A DNA stretch of 64,000 bases from Zhengitettix transpicula (GCA_037074705.1 CM073591.1:90500032-90564031); one strand, 5' to 3'; numbered from the stretch's first letter, positions 1-12,979 are shown. Program-made: numbers and translations. The notes: generated by a model from the letters alone, not told the origin.

Positions 1-530
1 CCGATGAATCAAGGGAATGAAAGGGTGAGAATTTTGGTGAAACAGAACATTGATCAGCACAACCTTTGATGCTGATGGAGGTAAAGTAATGAATTGGAGC
101 ATGTTTTCCTGATACGATTTGCACTCTTCAGTTCGTGTGGAACAACGTCTGAAGATCTAATCATACCTAAGCATGGTTGCTGATAAACTTCATCTTATCA
201 CGTTGAAGGCGTATCCCAATGTAAATCACTACTTCCAACATTACAGTGCCATGTGCAAGAATGATTTCACGAACATGAATAAGGCTTTACAATACTTTTT
301 GGGCGCATACAATCTCCAAATCTCAATCCAATTGAGCATTTATGAGACGAAGTATACAGAGAATCTAGTATCTGGATTCTCAACCATACAATGTCACACA
401 TCTGGGCAGTGCTATTCATCATTATAGTATTGGTTTCATCCCATCACCTTTCAACATATCGTCGAGTCAATGACCAGAAGAATCGCGGCGGTGTTGAAGG
501 TAAAAGGGGTCGCAACAAAATACTGATGGG
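1..530 (+). pseudogene. Tc1-like transposase relic (C-terminal half), runs off left edge
   Basis: Decayed DDE transposase of the Tc1/mariner superfamily, which cuts and pastes DNA transposons in the nucleus. Conceptual translation with frame changes gives recognisable Tc1 blocks in order: a GGKVMNWSMFS-like stretch at about 75-110 (family GGGSVMVWGMFS), a VADKLHLITLKAYPN block at about 176-220, then SPNLNPIEHL at about 310-345, which is the DPNPIEHLW-type segment around the third acidic residue. A tail reading RRIAAVLKVKG lies at about 479-512. Stops and at least two frameshifts interrupt it, so it is dead. The N-terminal DNA-binding part, if present, lies left of the window. No terminal inverted repeat was seen on the right side. 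The superfamily call is secure; the subfamily is not. Confidence 0.8.
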
Positions 531-1190
531 GTGTACATAATAATCTGTCCAGTCAACATGAATAGGGTGTTGTTGAAACTTCTGGTTATGCCAACGTTAA
601 CACAGAATTTTAGGAACAGAAAATCTGCTTAAACAGCAGAGTATAAAATTTTTTAAAAAATTCCAGTGTAAGATCTTTCCAGATTCTTCAGTTGTTCTCA
701 GACATCAACGAGTTAACTTAATTTTTTTGTAAATACTCATTTAAGTTTTTATTTCTGTGTAACTGAATCTTAATGTATTATAAAGTTGATAGAAACATGA
801 CCGGAAAAGTTGTAGTGTAGTAACCTTTAGTTAATCGTTTTTAATTATCGGTTAATCAGATTTCTACATCTCATGTGAAGTTTAATAATAAATTTAATAA
901 TTTTTCATTCTGTGACAACAATTATTCCAGGGAATCCTCAAGATATAAATGGACATATATGAATATATACTAACTCATTGTGTAAAATTTGTAGAACAAT
1001 GACGGAATTAAGAGAATTGAATAAAATTCAATTTCAGACCAATTCAATGGCACCGTATAATAAAACGTTTGGTCAGGACATCGACTGCTCGCTTTAAATC
1101 CAATCCATCAATGTAGTAAAAATTAAAGGGATATTTGCCAGAAGACACGAGTCATATCTATTATTCACACAACTACCTGATCACAAGCCT
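531..1190. other. AT-rich filler
   Basis: No coding signal, RNA gene or repeat recognised; only short A/T runs. Confidence 0.5.
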
Positions 1191-1194
1191 TTTT

Positions 1195-1500
1195 TAACCT
1201 GAAACGACGGTGGCCCACAGAGTTGCTGACAGACAAATTCATGAGTTACAATGATCCATCGCATTGCCTACACTTGGGCTGAAGCTGAACGATCCGTCAC
1301 TGCAGCACAGACGAGATGTCCGTCATCACAGTCCTTGATTTATTGCCATATATTCCTTGTGGTCGAATTTCTTCGGTCCATTACCTCTACACCAGCACTT
1401 TAGCGGCATGATGCCCCTCGCGAGCAAAAAATGGCGGTACGAAAATCCACTGTCACGCAGACCAGCCATTAGTGCTCGTTAAATACTCTGAAAGCACGAC
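1195..1500. other. GC-richer unique island
   Basis: About 300 bp of markedly higher G+C than its surroundings, with no repeat copy elsewhere in the window and no sustained open frame. It could be a conserved regulatory element or an old, unrecognised insertion. Confidence 0.35.
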
Positions 1501-1785
1501 GGAGCATATTGATTCTTATAAAAATATTGTCTGTCTGTTGACTCTAATACAATATCTCACCAATTTTTTCATTGTTAATTAAGAAGGCAATGCAGTGCCA
1601 AAGAATTATTTATGAAAATCTAATCAGTTGCTTGAATTGCTCGGATTAATTATTATTTTAAGTTTCACGTGTCTTTGAATTTTCCTTCATTTAGCTGCAA
1701 TTTTTAAAAACCATGAATGTATTTACATTAGCAGATTGCTTGTAATTTTACGTATAACTTATTACATCTAGTTTCCCGAGTATAT

Positions 1786-2411
1786 TGTAATAATCAACAA
1801 GACGTTAATTAAATGAAATAATCAACAAGAATTTAAAATATATAATTATTTATTTTCATTTTGTTGCTTTAACTCACAAACAATTACAATTTAAAATTTT
1901 AGATCTCAGGGTCTCTACTGGGTTTGATAATTGACACAACAAGTTGTTTTTTAAAAAAACTAATTAACACACAGTTTATAATTCACACAGACTATATGTC
2001 GATAGGAAGAAATTAAAAGGAAAGAAATTAACTCTGATTGACAATTAAAATAGAACGAAATCTGACTTCTATCCTTTAATTACGTTTACATAAATCATTA
2101 TTTTTGTATTTTGTTACTTACATCTGTCCAGCTGGTTCCAGCATTTCTTTTGTTTTCGGGAGTACACTATTGCAAAATTTTTACACTGATTGTAATATCG
2201 GCTCACAGATTTTACACTCTTTAAGTCAACCTAGATAGGCTCCCAGGAACTCGGATGATCCTCCTTTTTGTCAGCTATCTGGTGACCGCTTGCCTTATAT
2301 GAACCCTGTGATTCATAGATTTGCTAGTCGTTTTACCGCTTGGGACTAAAACTGCCGCTACAATTAAATTTTATGTCCAAACAATTAATGTCCTAATTAT
2401 TTGGCATTACA
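1786..2411 (-). mobile_element. Solo-LTR-like element, family L (626 bp)
   Basis: Read on the minus strand it starts TGTAATGCC and ends TTATTACA, so it has TG...CA ends with a short terminal inverted repeat TGTAAT/ATTACA, as in LTRs. The 4 bp on each side are ATAT, a possible target duplication. It aligns with 45135-46177 along most of its length: a block with TTAATTGTTTGGACATAAAA, the GATAGCTGACA...GGAGGA...CATCCGAGTTCC region, a possible splice donor GTAAGTAAC, and the region around ATCAAACCCAGTAGAG. Relative to that copy it lacks about 400 bp near its 5' part. No internal coding region adjoins it, so it is probably a solo LTR. LTR identity is inferred from the ends and flanks, not from linked gag/pol. 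Confidence 0.55.
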
Positions 2412-2540
2412 ATATATATTTTTTTGTTGGGTATACTGCGGAATTAAATTCGAAAATAACCCTGTTGTTATTACTTGAACACTTCTGGTAAAAGAAATAT
2501 TTCGTACATTTTTGGATTAATTGAGTTTACATTGAATAAA

Positions 2541-2720
2541 TTATTTGTGAAAAGAGCCCAACTGCTAGGTACACGAGGGCGTCTTGTAGACCATGTTTGG
2601 CCGGGGGCGGGTTTGCAGTGTCGTCTCTTTCCCGTGGGGCGGGATCCTGCATATTCAGGAGCGGCATGTCGACCATGTATACCTCAACCTACCGCCTGCC
2701 CAGTGGACTTGGTATGTCAC
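2541..2720. other. Short GC-rich block
   Basis: About 180 bp of high G+C in very AT-rich DNA. An open frame of 126 codons crosses it, but the flanking codons are plain AT filler and no protein family is recognised. It may be a fragment of an insertion. Confidence 0.3.
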
Positions 2721-4330
2721 CAACTTAAAGAAACAAACACATTAATCAGTTTCGTGAATAGTAAACGGCTACCAGTTAAATGTACTAATAAAATTTTATT
2801 AAAAATTTTATTTTTATCAACAAAATATCTTAATCTAGCGGCACTCGAGCTATGATCAATCGCGTCGGCCTCTGCACATATCAATTTATGGAATTACTGT
2901 TTTTACTGAAAAAAATTCTGCGATTGCACGTCAAGTAACATGGACACTACAACAAAAACTTCTCAAACTTTATATACATGCGACAAAACACACAAATATG
3001 TCCAAAAATATTAACTTGCCGAAAGCATAGTAACATATTTTACACTAATTTCAGCTAATTACAGTATTTCTAGTTAGATAATTAATTTTGTCATTTACTA
3101 TAATTTCTTATAATTCGTCAACTTTGCACAGAATTATTTCCTGTATTTAGATAAATTCATATTTATAGGTTGTTATCATAATTCTATTTTATTCATATTT
3201 GTCCTATTTATATATAACCCATTATACTTTATCATTATTCTATTTTCAAACAGTAAATATATATTTAAGTATTTTATATAATTCTATTTTTCTGGAATTA
3301 TTTCTTTCTGTACCACAGTGTGGAAGTTTTTTATTTCTTAAAAATAGTACTTTGTCAAACATTATTCACGTTCTAAATCTAAGATATTGAAAGAAAAATG
3401 ATACTTTATCATATAAAAAATTATCTATGGGCATTACGTAACCTGTGACATAAATGGAGCCAGGTATTTTCGTTAATTTTAGGTAATTTAGTTAAATGCT
3501 CAGTTATTATGAAATATTTATGTATTAAATTCAATTTATGGTAAAGTTTATCAATTTTGTAAGTATTAACGATTAGGCATTGTTGGACGACAGTAACACC
3601 TGTTGTGAATGGCAATGTAGCATTATTGGTTCGGCGCAACAACTAGATAATTACGCTGTGTGAAACATACATATTTATTGGACAATTTTTCGATGCCGCG
3701 TTATGTTATAAATTATCCAATTTGAGTTACCCACTGAATTCTGTTACAAAAACACTTTATAGTCTTAACTCTATCTGAAAATCTCATGTCGAAAACGGGT
3801 CGAATCATTACATCCTGTTCGCTGCGAAGGAGTCTGAACCAGGAGCTCTGCACAGGATTCAGCTCTAGAGGAGCCATTCCCGAACAGAGTGTGCGTTAAT
3901 TTAGCAGGGTAGGACATTAAAGATTTTGAGAACGGACAATTAGACAAAATCTGTAAGCTACAAAAATCATAATCACACGTTTTTCTGTTAAATAAGTCTC
4001 CATTATATGTGGTATTACTTCAAAAGGTCTATTCTGGATTTATCAAATCTCGACAAGTAATACGGGAAGACTGCTGTGGTAGCATTGTAATTCACATAAT
4101 TGAAAAGCAATTTTATGCTGGAGAAATTGTAATTATGTGTAAATTAATATAATAACCTTCATGGTAATACAAATTTATTTTCAGTCAATGGCTCCCAACA
4201 ATGTAATTAAAATTCTGTTTTAAATACTCAATATTCATTAGCGAAAGCGGTTTTTTTTATATAAATATTTGCGTGTGTGAACTTATAAAATGTTGTGTTC
4301 GCAAAAACCTTGATTTGTGATACTAACGTT
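2721..4330. other. AT-rich filler
   Basis: No gene or repeat recognised. A short less AT-rich patch lies at about 3785-3900. Confidence 0.5.
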
Positions 4331-4334
4331 CATT

Positions 4335-4430
4335 TTATAACTCATCTGTTGTGTCCGGCGCGTAAGAAACTGATAGCTGCTGAGTTTGTGTGACGTAAGA
4401 GCAGCTGACGGCGACCTTTATCTCCTTTAT
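4335..4430. other. Small GC-richer patch
   Basis: Contains TGACGTAA (CRE/AP-1-like) and CAGCTG (E-box) close together, then CTTTATCTCC. It could be a small regulatory patch; such short motifs occur by chance. Confidence 0.2.
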
Positions 4431-7085
4431 ATATGTCACAAATAACTTTAACTATAATTATAGTATGTATTTTATTTTTACAAGGTTACGACTCAAAACG
4501 TCTAGTTGTCTTGTCTGTAAATGAAAGTGAATATTTTGACAGAAAATAACGAATTAATTTTTAAATCGTGGGTTTTTACCAAATAAAAATTAGAACCTGT
4601 TGTTTCTGAATTTTAAACCACAGTACAAATACCCTAAATGATGAAAGTAAAAATGTTTATATAAAAGAATAAGATATATTTCTAGTTAAGACGCACAAGA
4701 ATTTATTTAAGTTTGTTAATCAAATCATAATGGATAACTCATACAGTGTTCACTGGTTTAATGTTACATAATGGGCCGTTGAAGCTGTCGGAAACAGTTA
4801 ATACCAAGTGACAGTTAATTAAGAATTTGTTTTTACACAGATAACGAAATGGTTTCTATGCAAAACCAGCTTATGTAGTCAGAGGGTCGATTTGGCATTG
4901 GAGTTTTTCTAAAGCCAGTAGGCACACATTTTATTAGTAGTTCAAGTATTAACTGTTAAATGGTATACTGTAAAGTTTCAATCATGTTTCTCAGATAATA
5001 TATTTTCGTAATAATCTAGTGTATGAATTTCGCGGAAAAACTGATTCTTAGTTTAAACAGTTCGACGCAGATAACTATAAAATAATAATTAGTTTAAACA
5101 CTAAATTATACTTCGTCGCAATTTTCAACGATAAATATGTGGGCAGGGGAATTCAAACGAGGTCGATTCCCCAATTTATAAAACAACAGTTGAGGACGTT
5201 CTGTAAGCGCTAAAACTGACAATATAATAGTAGAGTCAGTACTGAATGATCGCCGAAATAAGACTCAGAAAATTGCCGAGATTTTGTTGATATCTGTAGG
5301 TGTTTAAAAAAACTGTCATGACGATGGCTGCGTCGTTTGATAACCGTTAACCAAATACGCACTCAAATGAATATTTATCAGCGATACTAGTATCATTTTA
5401 AATACAAAAAACTTAATATTGTATGAATTTGGCAAATGATATAATAAAGGACGTAAAATATCGTAATTATACTAACAATTTTATGCATATAATGAAATTT
5501 CAATTTCATTAATAGATTTGACAATCTAAGATCCATCCTGGAGTTCTCTTAAATATTATTTTAGTTACAGAAACTTAAAAATAAGCTAGTCAGGCCTAAC
5601 TGTGCAAAATATTATTTGCTTATTTGATAGACTTTTAAAGAAATTAACGTGATCCTATTCAACGAAAGGGAAAGGGAATAAAAATATCATCCTTCTTTTT
5701 AAATTCCTGACGTTTGAAGTCAAGTCAAGAATTATGTACATTCCAGGGAAATTTATATAAATAATAGTTCCAGAAGACAAAATTTCGGTGTCTCAGGACT
5801 GCCCAAAATCGTTAGCAAGTAAGGTCTCGAAACGAGAAGTAACAACACCAATCATTCTAGAAGCTTTTGTCCTCCTCTGATTAAATTCTTAGATTTTGAT
5901 TCTTTGATTTTTCAGCTAGTCCTTTATTGTGTTCATTATTGTAATTGTTTAGACTTCATTACCATTAATAGTTGTAATTTTTAACTGATGTTTAAATTGG
6001 ATATAAGTTAGGAAAATATTTAAAGAAGCAATTGATAAACATATATTTACACAACATTCATTTCTGTCACAAAAGGCAGCGCAGCATGTGGAATTTTACT
6101 CAAAATTTATTTATACAATAACATTTGTGGCATATCTGAATTGAAGAAGTTGTTAATGGAAACAAATTATTTATAATACTCCAACTTCAATGTACACCTG
6201 ATGCACCAGTAAGTATTTAGATATTTCTTATTATTAATTTTCAATCAGACGTAATTTTTTTTCTTTTCAACATTTCACTCCTAGCCTTTTCATTTGCGTC
6301 TTCTATTTCTTTTAACGTTTATATTATGTCTTTTCTCAATTATGTTTTGCTGTTTTAATATTTATTCTGGTTTTAATTTAAAACTTGGTTAAAACTTTCG
6401 AACAAATTAGTTATAGTGAGGATCCAGTGTGAGCTTTCACTTAATTGTAGAAAATTTTATGTTTCACCAGCTCATTTACAACGTTCACACAATAAATGTA
6501 ACAGTATTTCTTTCATCAATTCGAAACTTTCATATAAATACAATAAAAAAATTAAAATTTTACAGTTATGTACTCTAAACTTGTAAATACAAGACATACA
6601 TTCACACAAATCAAAATTTTTTCAATTTATTAAATAGAATTTCGGGATTTTTTTACATAGGCGCCAGAAAAAACAAGATAAATTTCTGTACGAATATGAA
6701 CACGAATATGAAAAATATAACAAATTAAATGGCAGATATTTTTACAACCACATTAATTAATTCTCTCCAAAAACCAACAAACGCTCCACAATTTTCTCGC
6801 AACCTCCGTTGCCATAGAACGACAAAATCTCCCTTCCAAAGAGATGACAAATATTATATCAATAAACAAAATTCATGAAATATGACTCATTACAGTATAT
6901 CATCATGGCTTGCAATACTAAGTTTATAACCTGCATTTATATAGTCTGGGTTAGTGAATGAGAGTAATCAATTTATTCTTGTGTATTTCACAAATAATGG
7001 TTAATTTCGTGTAATTATATCAGTTATGTTACTTTAAGTACGTAAATAATATTTGTAAATTATCAAACATCAATAAAATTAAAAC
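4431..7085. other. AT-rich filler around a mariner relic
   Basis: Apart from the transposase relic at 5150-5330 nothing is recognised. Confidence 0.5.
5150..5330 (+). pseudogene. mariner-family transposase relic (N-terminal helix-turn-helix part)
   Basis: From 5194 one frame reads GRSVSAKTDN, then VLNDRRNKTQKIAEIL, then ISVGVFKKTV. This matches the mariner N-terminal linker and second helix-turn-helix, whose family pattern is GRP....N...V..DRR.T..EIAE.L.IS.G....I. That domain binds the terminal inverted repeats. Upstream sequence in the same area needs a frame change and the catalytic domain is not seen, so only a decayed piece remains. Inverted terminal repeats were not found. The family call rests on the spacing of conserved residues over about 40 codons. 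Confidence 0.6.
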
Positions 7086-7089
7086 ATTT

Positions 7090-7560
7090 ATTGCGCGGTT
7101 ACAATCTGGTCGCAGAGAACCCGAATGACGCCGATTTGCCGCGCAGTGCACATGGTGTTTGAAGACGGGGTAAACCACCCCGTCGCCGTGACTCACATAT
7201 CTGCAATGCTAATGCGGCCAACCCCCGCTTCATCGTCCACCCTCGCCCCTCGCGGTCCGAGCTTCGTGTCTTGCCACTGTATTTGTCCTTCCGCGCCGCC
7301 TAACCTGCTCCAGACGGCTGTCAAAACAAAGGCCATCTCTCCGGATATCTGAATACGGAGATCCGAGATCGTCGGCCTGGAAGACTGCTGCGGTCGCATT
7401 GTTATTCGCATCATTGAGAAGTAAGAGCACCGGCCACTGCCTACCCCTTTCATATTCATCGAATCGAGAGAGGAGCAGCAGAACTCACAAGCCACAGACC
7501 TCGCGGTGCCCTGTATTTTTATTGCCCACTTTCTCCGCATCGCACCCATATACGCTACAG
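7090..7560. other. GC-rich unique island
   Basis: About 470 bp near 55% G+C inside DNA near 30%. Frames stay open on both strands (up to 118 codons on minus) simply because few stops occur at this composition; none shows a recognisable domain. It is single copy within the window. Just to the right, around 7577-7626, is a short imperfect palindrome with CACTTA...TAAGTG arms. Candidate conserved non-coding element or unannotated exon. Confidence 0.45.
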
Positions 7561-7809
7561 GAATTTATATTCGCCCACTTAAGAAATTATAATATATTGT
7601 AATAAACTTATTACATTTATAAGTGGATAATAATACGAAGTGGGAGTTATATCTTTGGATTTGTTGTGGGTTTTGCTTTATCTTTGTTTTTGTTTAGTTG
7701 CTATTGTGATGGCCAAGCTTGACCAATAAATTAAATTTAACCATACTAAGTTTATTTTTAATATGCATGCCAAGCTGTACGTCCAAATGAATTGAACCTT
7801 ACTGTAGAA

Positions 7810-8450
7810 AGTTGAACAATAATTTAAGAGATTAGTACAAAATGCAAGTTAAAAACCTACAGGATTAATTTGGTAGTATAATTTACAATCAAGAGCTTTC
7901 GACTTTACGGTCATAATCATTCTAAAAACGAAATATTAAAACCACAGCCTATTAATCAGAAAAACATTTTTATTAAACTATTTAAATCATTGTAAATATC
8001 ATACATAACGTTTCGTCCCTGATTGGAACCTCTTCAGGTTTATTAGATTATAATTTATTATAACACGTTGCGACCAAAAAAAAATTCCCTCCAATCAGGA
8101 ACGAAACGTTGTGTAAGATTTTTATTATGTTTTTACAAGAATAATGAATATTGTTTTTCTGCGATTTTAATATTTAATTTAATACCAGATTATAATAATT
8201 AATCCACATCAATGTTGCGTGCTCTTAGAATGTTTATATATATATCTGTATAATCAATCAATCAGGAAGATATCCTTGTTTCAATCTGCCAAAACCGTAA
8301 ATATATATAAAAATTATTGTGAAATAAAGCACCCTTGAGGTGATTTTTAGAATTATTACGACTGAAAAGTCGAAAGCCCTCGATTATAAATTATATTAAC
8401 GAATTACTTGTAGACTGATAATTATGGTTTTTAACTTACTAATGTCTCCT
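7810..8450. repeat. Inverted repeat with Penelope-type hammerhead-like motifs (locus 1)
   Basis: Sequence at about 7810-7935 (around GAGCTTTCGACTTTACGG) recurs inverted at about 8345-8450 (around AAAAGTCGAAAGCCCTCGA). Inside this, 7950-8020 recurs inverted at 8098-8170. The inner arms carry the hammerhead-like motif on minus (8009-8038) and half of it on plus (8085-8112). The arrangement resembles paired, inverted long-terminal-repeat-like ends of Penelope-like elements. No RT is present. Confidence 0.6.
8009..8038 (-). ncRNA. Hammerhead-like motif, locus 1
   Basis: Minus strand reads CCTGAAGA, one extra G, stem GTTCC, loop AATCA, GGGAC, then GAAACG. The stem has four Watson-Crick pairs or better plus one G-T pair. 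The order CTGANGA-stem-GAAAC is the hammerhead core; the extra base before the stem departs from the classical core. Catalytic activity is not shown. Confidence 0.45.
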
Positions 8451-8756
8451 ATTTACATCAGTAAAATTCACCATTCACAAGTAATAAATTATATTTGTGA
8501 AATTAATGTCTACTATAATTTTGCGATATATATCACACAGTTAGCCACGAGCAATACTTTCCCTCAAATATATTTTTTTAAATAGCTAACTTAATTTTCA
8601 CCACATTTTTACATATTTCTAATGGTAATTTTTATTTGTTAAAAAATAACTTCCAAGTAACAGATTTATGTGAAGGAAAATGAAGTTTCAAGAAGCCATT
8701 ATTATTATTTCACTTCCTTTTTTGTATTAATCAGATAAATTAAACGAGCATTATAA

Positions 8757-9185
8757 CACACATTTTATAATATTTTATTCAACACAACGACGTTCGTGTA
8801 CAATTTTACTATCATCAGGTTGCTTACTTTATGTTTCTACCGTATCAGGATATTTTTGTCATAAGTAGTGTAAAGAACAAATATACAAAATATAATAATT
8901 CCTATCACAAATTTTGTAACAAGTTATCTTTTGTAAATCTTTTAATTATTTCTTACAGTATTTGAGATAGATAAATATTGTTTCATTTATCAAATAATTA
9001 TTTGAATAAGAAAAAATATTATATATATATGTATATATATATATTTAAAATATTATATTGTTTGTTCTTTGCACCACATATCAGAAAAAAATCTCTTATC
9101 GTGGAAACATAACATAAACCACTTGATGGAAGTAAATAAAAGTACAAGAACATTTTTGAGTTGAATAAAATGTTTGAAACTGTCT
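8757..9185. repeat. Inverted repeat with hammerhead-like motifs (locus 2)
   Basis: About 8757-8905 recurs inverted at about 9045-9185: TTTTATTCAACAC...CATCAGG...TTTATGTTTC...GTGTAAAGAACAAA on the left matches its complement on the right. Degraded motifs sit at 8788-8819 (minus, with CTGATGA and GAACG) and 9122-9153 (plus). The centre holds an (AT)n run at about 9019-9046. Confidence 0.55.
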
Positions 9186-9189
9186 GTTA

Positions 9190-10215
9190 TCATGATGATT
9201 TAATTTAACTTATTATTATTTTCTCATCTATTTTACATTTTCCCATTTTCATTAAAAAATATATGCATACTAAAGCTCCGTTAATCATTTTTTCCCTTAC
9301 ACCTCGCCAGCCTCTTTGAAAACCTAGTCGAATCACAAATTACTTATTGAAAATAATTGGTTAGTTGTTAAACGACATCAATAAAGTTAATTTAAGAACG
9401 GGAGAAATAGTTTCAACAGAAGCTTAATTGTAAAGGGTTACTTAGTGGAACTTGGTGGGCTTTATGAAAATTGATTCGGATAGAAAAGTCTCGACCGTAC
9501 CAGAATTCTAATCCAGGTTCTAATTGATTCTGAGTTGATCTTTCACTGAAATAATTTTCCACGTTTCTCTGGTGTTTTTCATTAAATATTTTGCCTCGGC
9601 AATTTGTAAAGTTTTTAAACTTCTCATTCAGTTCTCACAACAGTTATTGTCAACAATGTGAAAAATGTGGATTCTCCGACGTCGTATTTGTCAATATTTC
9701 TTTTTTTCCAGTTTGAAACATTGTAATAGATACATTTTAAATGAATGAACCAATCAAATTTACAGAAATACATTTTAGTAGTATAAAACACATTAACAGA
9801 ATAAAACTTGGCGAGACGTACGGATCCTTTTTGTACCCTCTTCAGGAGCATATATATATATATATATATATATATACGAGTCTAAATATAAACACACAAT
9901 TAAAAAATTTTAGAGAAAATTTCTAAACCTGTGCACGGAACATTTTAAATTCATCGTTTACCAATAAAACTGTGCAAAGTTTTCTGAGTAATAATAACCT
10001 TGTTATGTTGTTGTCCAGTATTCTACTTTGATTAAATGCCCATTCCTTTCTCTTTGCGCTGTTCTCTCACATTCTTTCATTTCTTTCCGCTAACTCTGTG
10101 AACAACTAATTCTTCCCTGCTTATTGTTACAATATTTCACCTTGGAATTCTTATGAACCAACTAGTTTTTGAGCAAGATAATATTTATATTTTCGGCTCT
10201 CCTTTCAAATATTTC
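9190..10215. other. AT-rich filler
   Basis: Nothing recognised apart from an (AT)n tract at 9850-9876. Confidence 0.5.
9850..9876. repeat. (AT)n microsatellite
   Basis: Uninterrupted TA dinucleotide run. Confidence 0.95.
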
Positions 10216-10219
10216 TTGT

Positions 10220-10690
10220 TTGTTAGAGTTAAGTAGAACGCAGCGGAGAGATACATAAAGAAGAAATAGAGAGATGTGATGTTTTGTGGTTTAGTCATAC
10301 TGCAAAGAGAAGGTGTAAGATTGACGATCTTTCGCTTTGTATCGTTAACGACGGCGATCAGTCATCAGCAGAGAGTTGATGTGAAAGCAACCCTGAGCGT
10401 TCAACCCCTCCGACAACTCAACATAAATATCCCGGCGGCCGACTGTTTGGATATGAACCCCTCCTCAGCTCCTTGCGAGAACCTGCTGAATATTCAATAG
10501 AGGAGAGTGTTGCAAGAAGTACTTGCGCATATTTTAAAAAAGTATGCAAGTCCACTTTTTTTCCTTTTGTCGCGGATGGTCTGTATTTTAATGGCGGCTT
10601 CTTCAGGTCGCTTTGGGGAATCGTCAATGTTCGGCGCCTTCAACTTTGTCTTTCCTACTTAGCTTTGCCTTCCCCATTGTCACGCCACTC
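10220..10690. other. GC-richer unique island
   Basis: About 450 bp of mixed, non-repetitive sequence with overlapping open frames of 69-89 codons on both strands, none recognisable. It contains CCCGGCGGCCG and a CTTCTTCAGG stretch that is not followed by a hammerhead-like core. Candidate conserved non-coding DNA. Confidence 0.35.
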
Positions 10691-11380
10691 ACAATTATTC
10701 TCGTTTATGAGTATCGTTAAATATATTTCAATCACTTTCTAAGAAAGTTCAATTGGAAATTACTTTATAGATGAATCTTACTGCCTGTAAACTGAATGCA
10801 TTCCCTCTTTCTAATGACTACAATGGAACTCAAGGCTCATTGTTCGCAAATACATGAAACGTACTGCTGTAAAATGGTAAATTTGTCTGATGTAGATGTA
10901 TGCGTTATGGAAGCAAAACAAAACTTTTATTGCCAGTCTCAGGATTTTATTCGTTCTTGTACGCCTACATTTTAAGAATATTGCGTTAAAAGGCAACAGC
11001 AATTATGTGGTCTATTTTTTTCCACCTTTCCTGTGAAAATTCATGAAACAAGGTGTCTAGTCTTTTTTTCACCAACAGTTATAAAATTATAAGTTGAGAC
11101 TCGTTTTTATTATTTGAAACTATTGTAAAAGAAAGAAATTTAATATATTTTAGTAAGCACTCATAAAATTTAAAAACACATGTCTAATAAAATTATATTA
11201 AAGTCTCTAATGACCCCTTGCAGTTTATGCAACTATAAAAATATATATAAAAAAATTATATCGACTACCGTTTTGATACCTTATACTTGATACAAATACA
11301 TAACATCCACGGTCTAATACGACGCACGTACGCGAGATCTACAACCGCAAGATTTCCAAACGTTTTACAGGTATAAAATG
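10691..11380. other. AT-rich filler
   Basis: No supported feature. Confidence 0.5.
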
Positions 11381-11411
11381 TTATATATATAAATATATAT
11401 ATATATATATT
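11381..11411. repeat. (AT)n microsatellite abutting family B
   Basis: TA run directly preceding the family B start at 11412. Confidence 0.9.
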
Positions 11412-11960
11412 TACTTGCTGGGTGCCCGGTGTTACCCGGGTTGTCATATAACCATAACTCCTGATTTGACTCCAATCTTGGTTGCTTTTGATTTATTTTT
11501 ATGTAACGAAACTCAACCCCGATCCCAAAAAGTTCTCTCCTCCCATGGGTTTAAATTATACACAGACAACATCGGTAGAAGTACTATTAATGTCATTCAC
11601 TCCGACAAATATTCATTCCACGCAAATATCGACCGTTTAACATGTTTTAATATTTCCACCCCCAACCGATCCCCGCTTTTGGGAGTTAAATGGCAAGATG
11701 AATGTCATAATTAAACTCAGAAATAACCATAACCTCCGATTCGATTCCAATCTCGATTTTTTGCGTTATTTTTATGTAATGCCAGTCCACCCCCTCCCTT
11801 AATTGGTGCTCCCCTCCCAAGCCCGAAAGGGGTAGAAATTATGCACAGAGAACATTTAGAAAAAATTTATAAACCTCAATGTTCCCGAAACATATTTATT
11901 CCACGCGTAAATCGGCTGGTTAACATGTTCGAAAATTTCTACCTCCGCCCAGTAAAATAA
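11412..11960 (+). repeat. Family B dimeric repeat, copy 1
   Basis: Begins ACTTGCTGGGTGCCCGG and contains two diverged tandem units of about 260 bp (about 11450-11715 and 11716-11960). Each runs from a block like CCATAACYYCNGATTYGA, through TATTTTTATGTAA, a pyrimidine-rich CCCCTCCC block and ATTATRCACAGA, to CATGTTYGAAAATTTC. Other copies are at 20622-21215 and, inverted, 57770-58425. A 99-codon open frame here is incidental. The mobile-element class is not recognised; it lacks a poly(A) tail and obvious terminal repeats. Confidence 0.7.
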
Positions 11961-12975
11961 CAATCAATCTCTGAAGGAATCTGGGCCTCGTGGCAGAGAT
12001 AAATACATATCAGAAATACCAACGTCGGTGTGATAAGGCAGATATTTATTACAGCGACTATAGTATACGACGCTGGTTGATTATTTACCGTGTAATTTGG
12101 CACCGCCATGTAAATAGATTTTCCTTCTAGCAGCTACAGTCTACCCAATCAAAAGTGTGAATCCCCTCCCTTTCCCAAAATCACCCCTATTTTCTTGCCT
12201 CAAAGATATCCCCAAACACCCCGACACTCTCTGACTTCCGCCACCGATACTCACAGCTCATTCAAACATATCGCTGGCTCGCACCGCCTTCAAAATGTGC
12301 GCTAGAAATAATACCGAAGACTGTGTGTTAAAGGCTACGAAATTGTAAATGTTGTGTGATGATGCTCTGCTTTTTTTACGGGAAACGTTTATTATAATGA
12401 TAAAACTTGGTCTTATGAAAGTTTTTTCACCAAATCGTCCCTGGTTTGAAATTTTCTTGGTACAGTTTATTCGTCTTATACATTTTTGCACTAAGGAAAT
12501 TTATACTTCGCTATACAACCAATAGAAAACCGCAATGTCTTACTTATTGTAAATCTTTGATTGGAGTGCCCATTTATTAAATTTTCAGAGGGGTAGAAAT
12601 AAATAAAGGTTGGTAAGTGACAGAAAAATACATCTTTTATAAGAAGAAAGATGAGAATATAACAATTGGTGAAGTGAAAGAAATTCTGAGAATGAATTGA
12701 AATTTAGAACAATTTTTGGAGGAAGAACCTACTCTCAACAGCAAGGAAAATGAGAGACAGCTTAACTGAGCTTCGGGAAACTCATTTTATGATTTACCGG
12801 TGATAATTTGGATATTGCATCCAGATTTAACCGATATCGTTCACAACGTGAACTGATTGCGAGATTTTTTGCTTCCTGGGATTTTCAGAAACGTTTCGTA
12901 TTCAAACGTTTAGCTCCTTAGTAATTTTCCTTTTACTCCGAATAAATGACGTTTTCTACGCCAAATCGTTAAGAA
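11961..12975. other. Mixed unique sequence
   Basis: The first 330 bp are moderately GC-rich with a C-rich tract at about 12165-12245; the rest is AT-rich. No gene or repeat recognised. Confidence 0.4.
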
Positions 12976-12979
12976 GCAG

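Noticed and set aside
2475..2855. 126-codon open frame
   Set aside because: Only its middle third is GC-rich; the ends are AT filler, no domain is recognised, and there is no splice or promoter support.
7193..7549. 118-codon minus-strand frame
   Set aside because: At this local G+C, stops are rare in all frames; the residues show no domain and the opposite strand is equally open.
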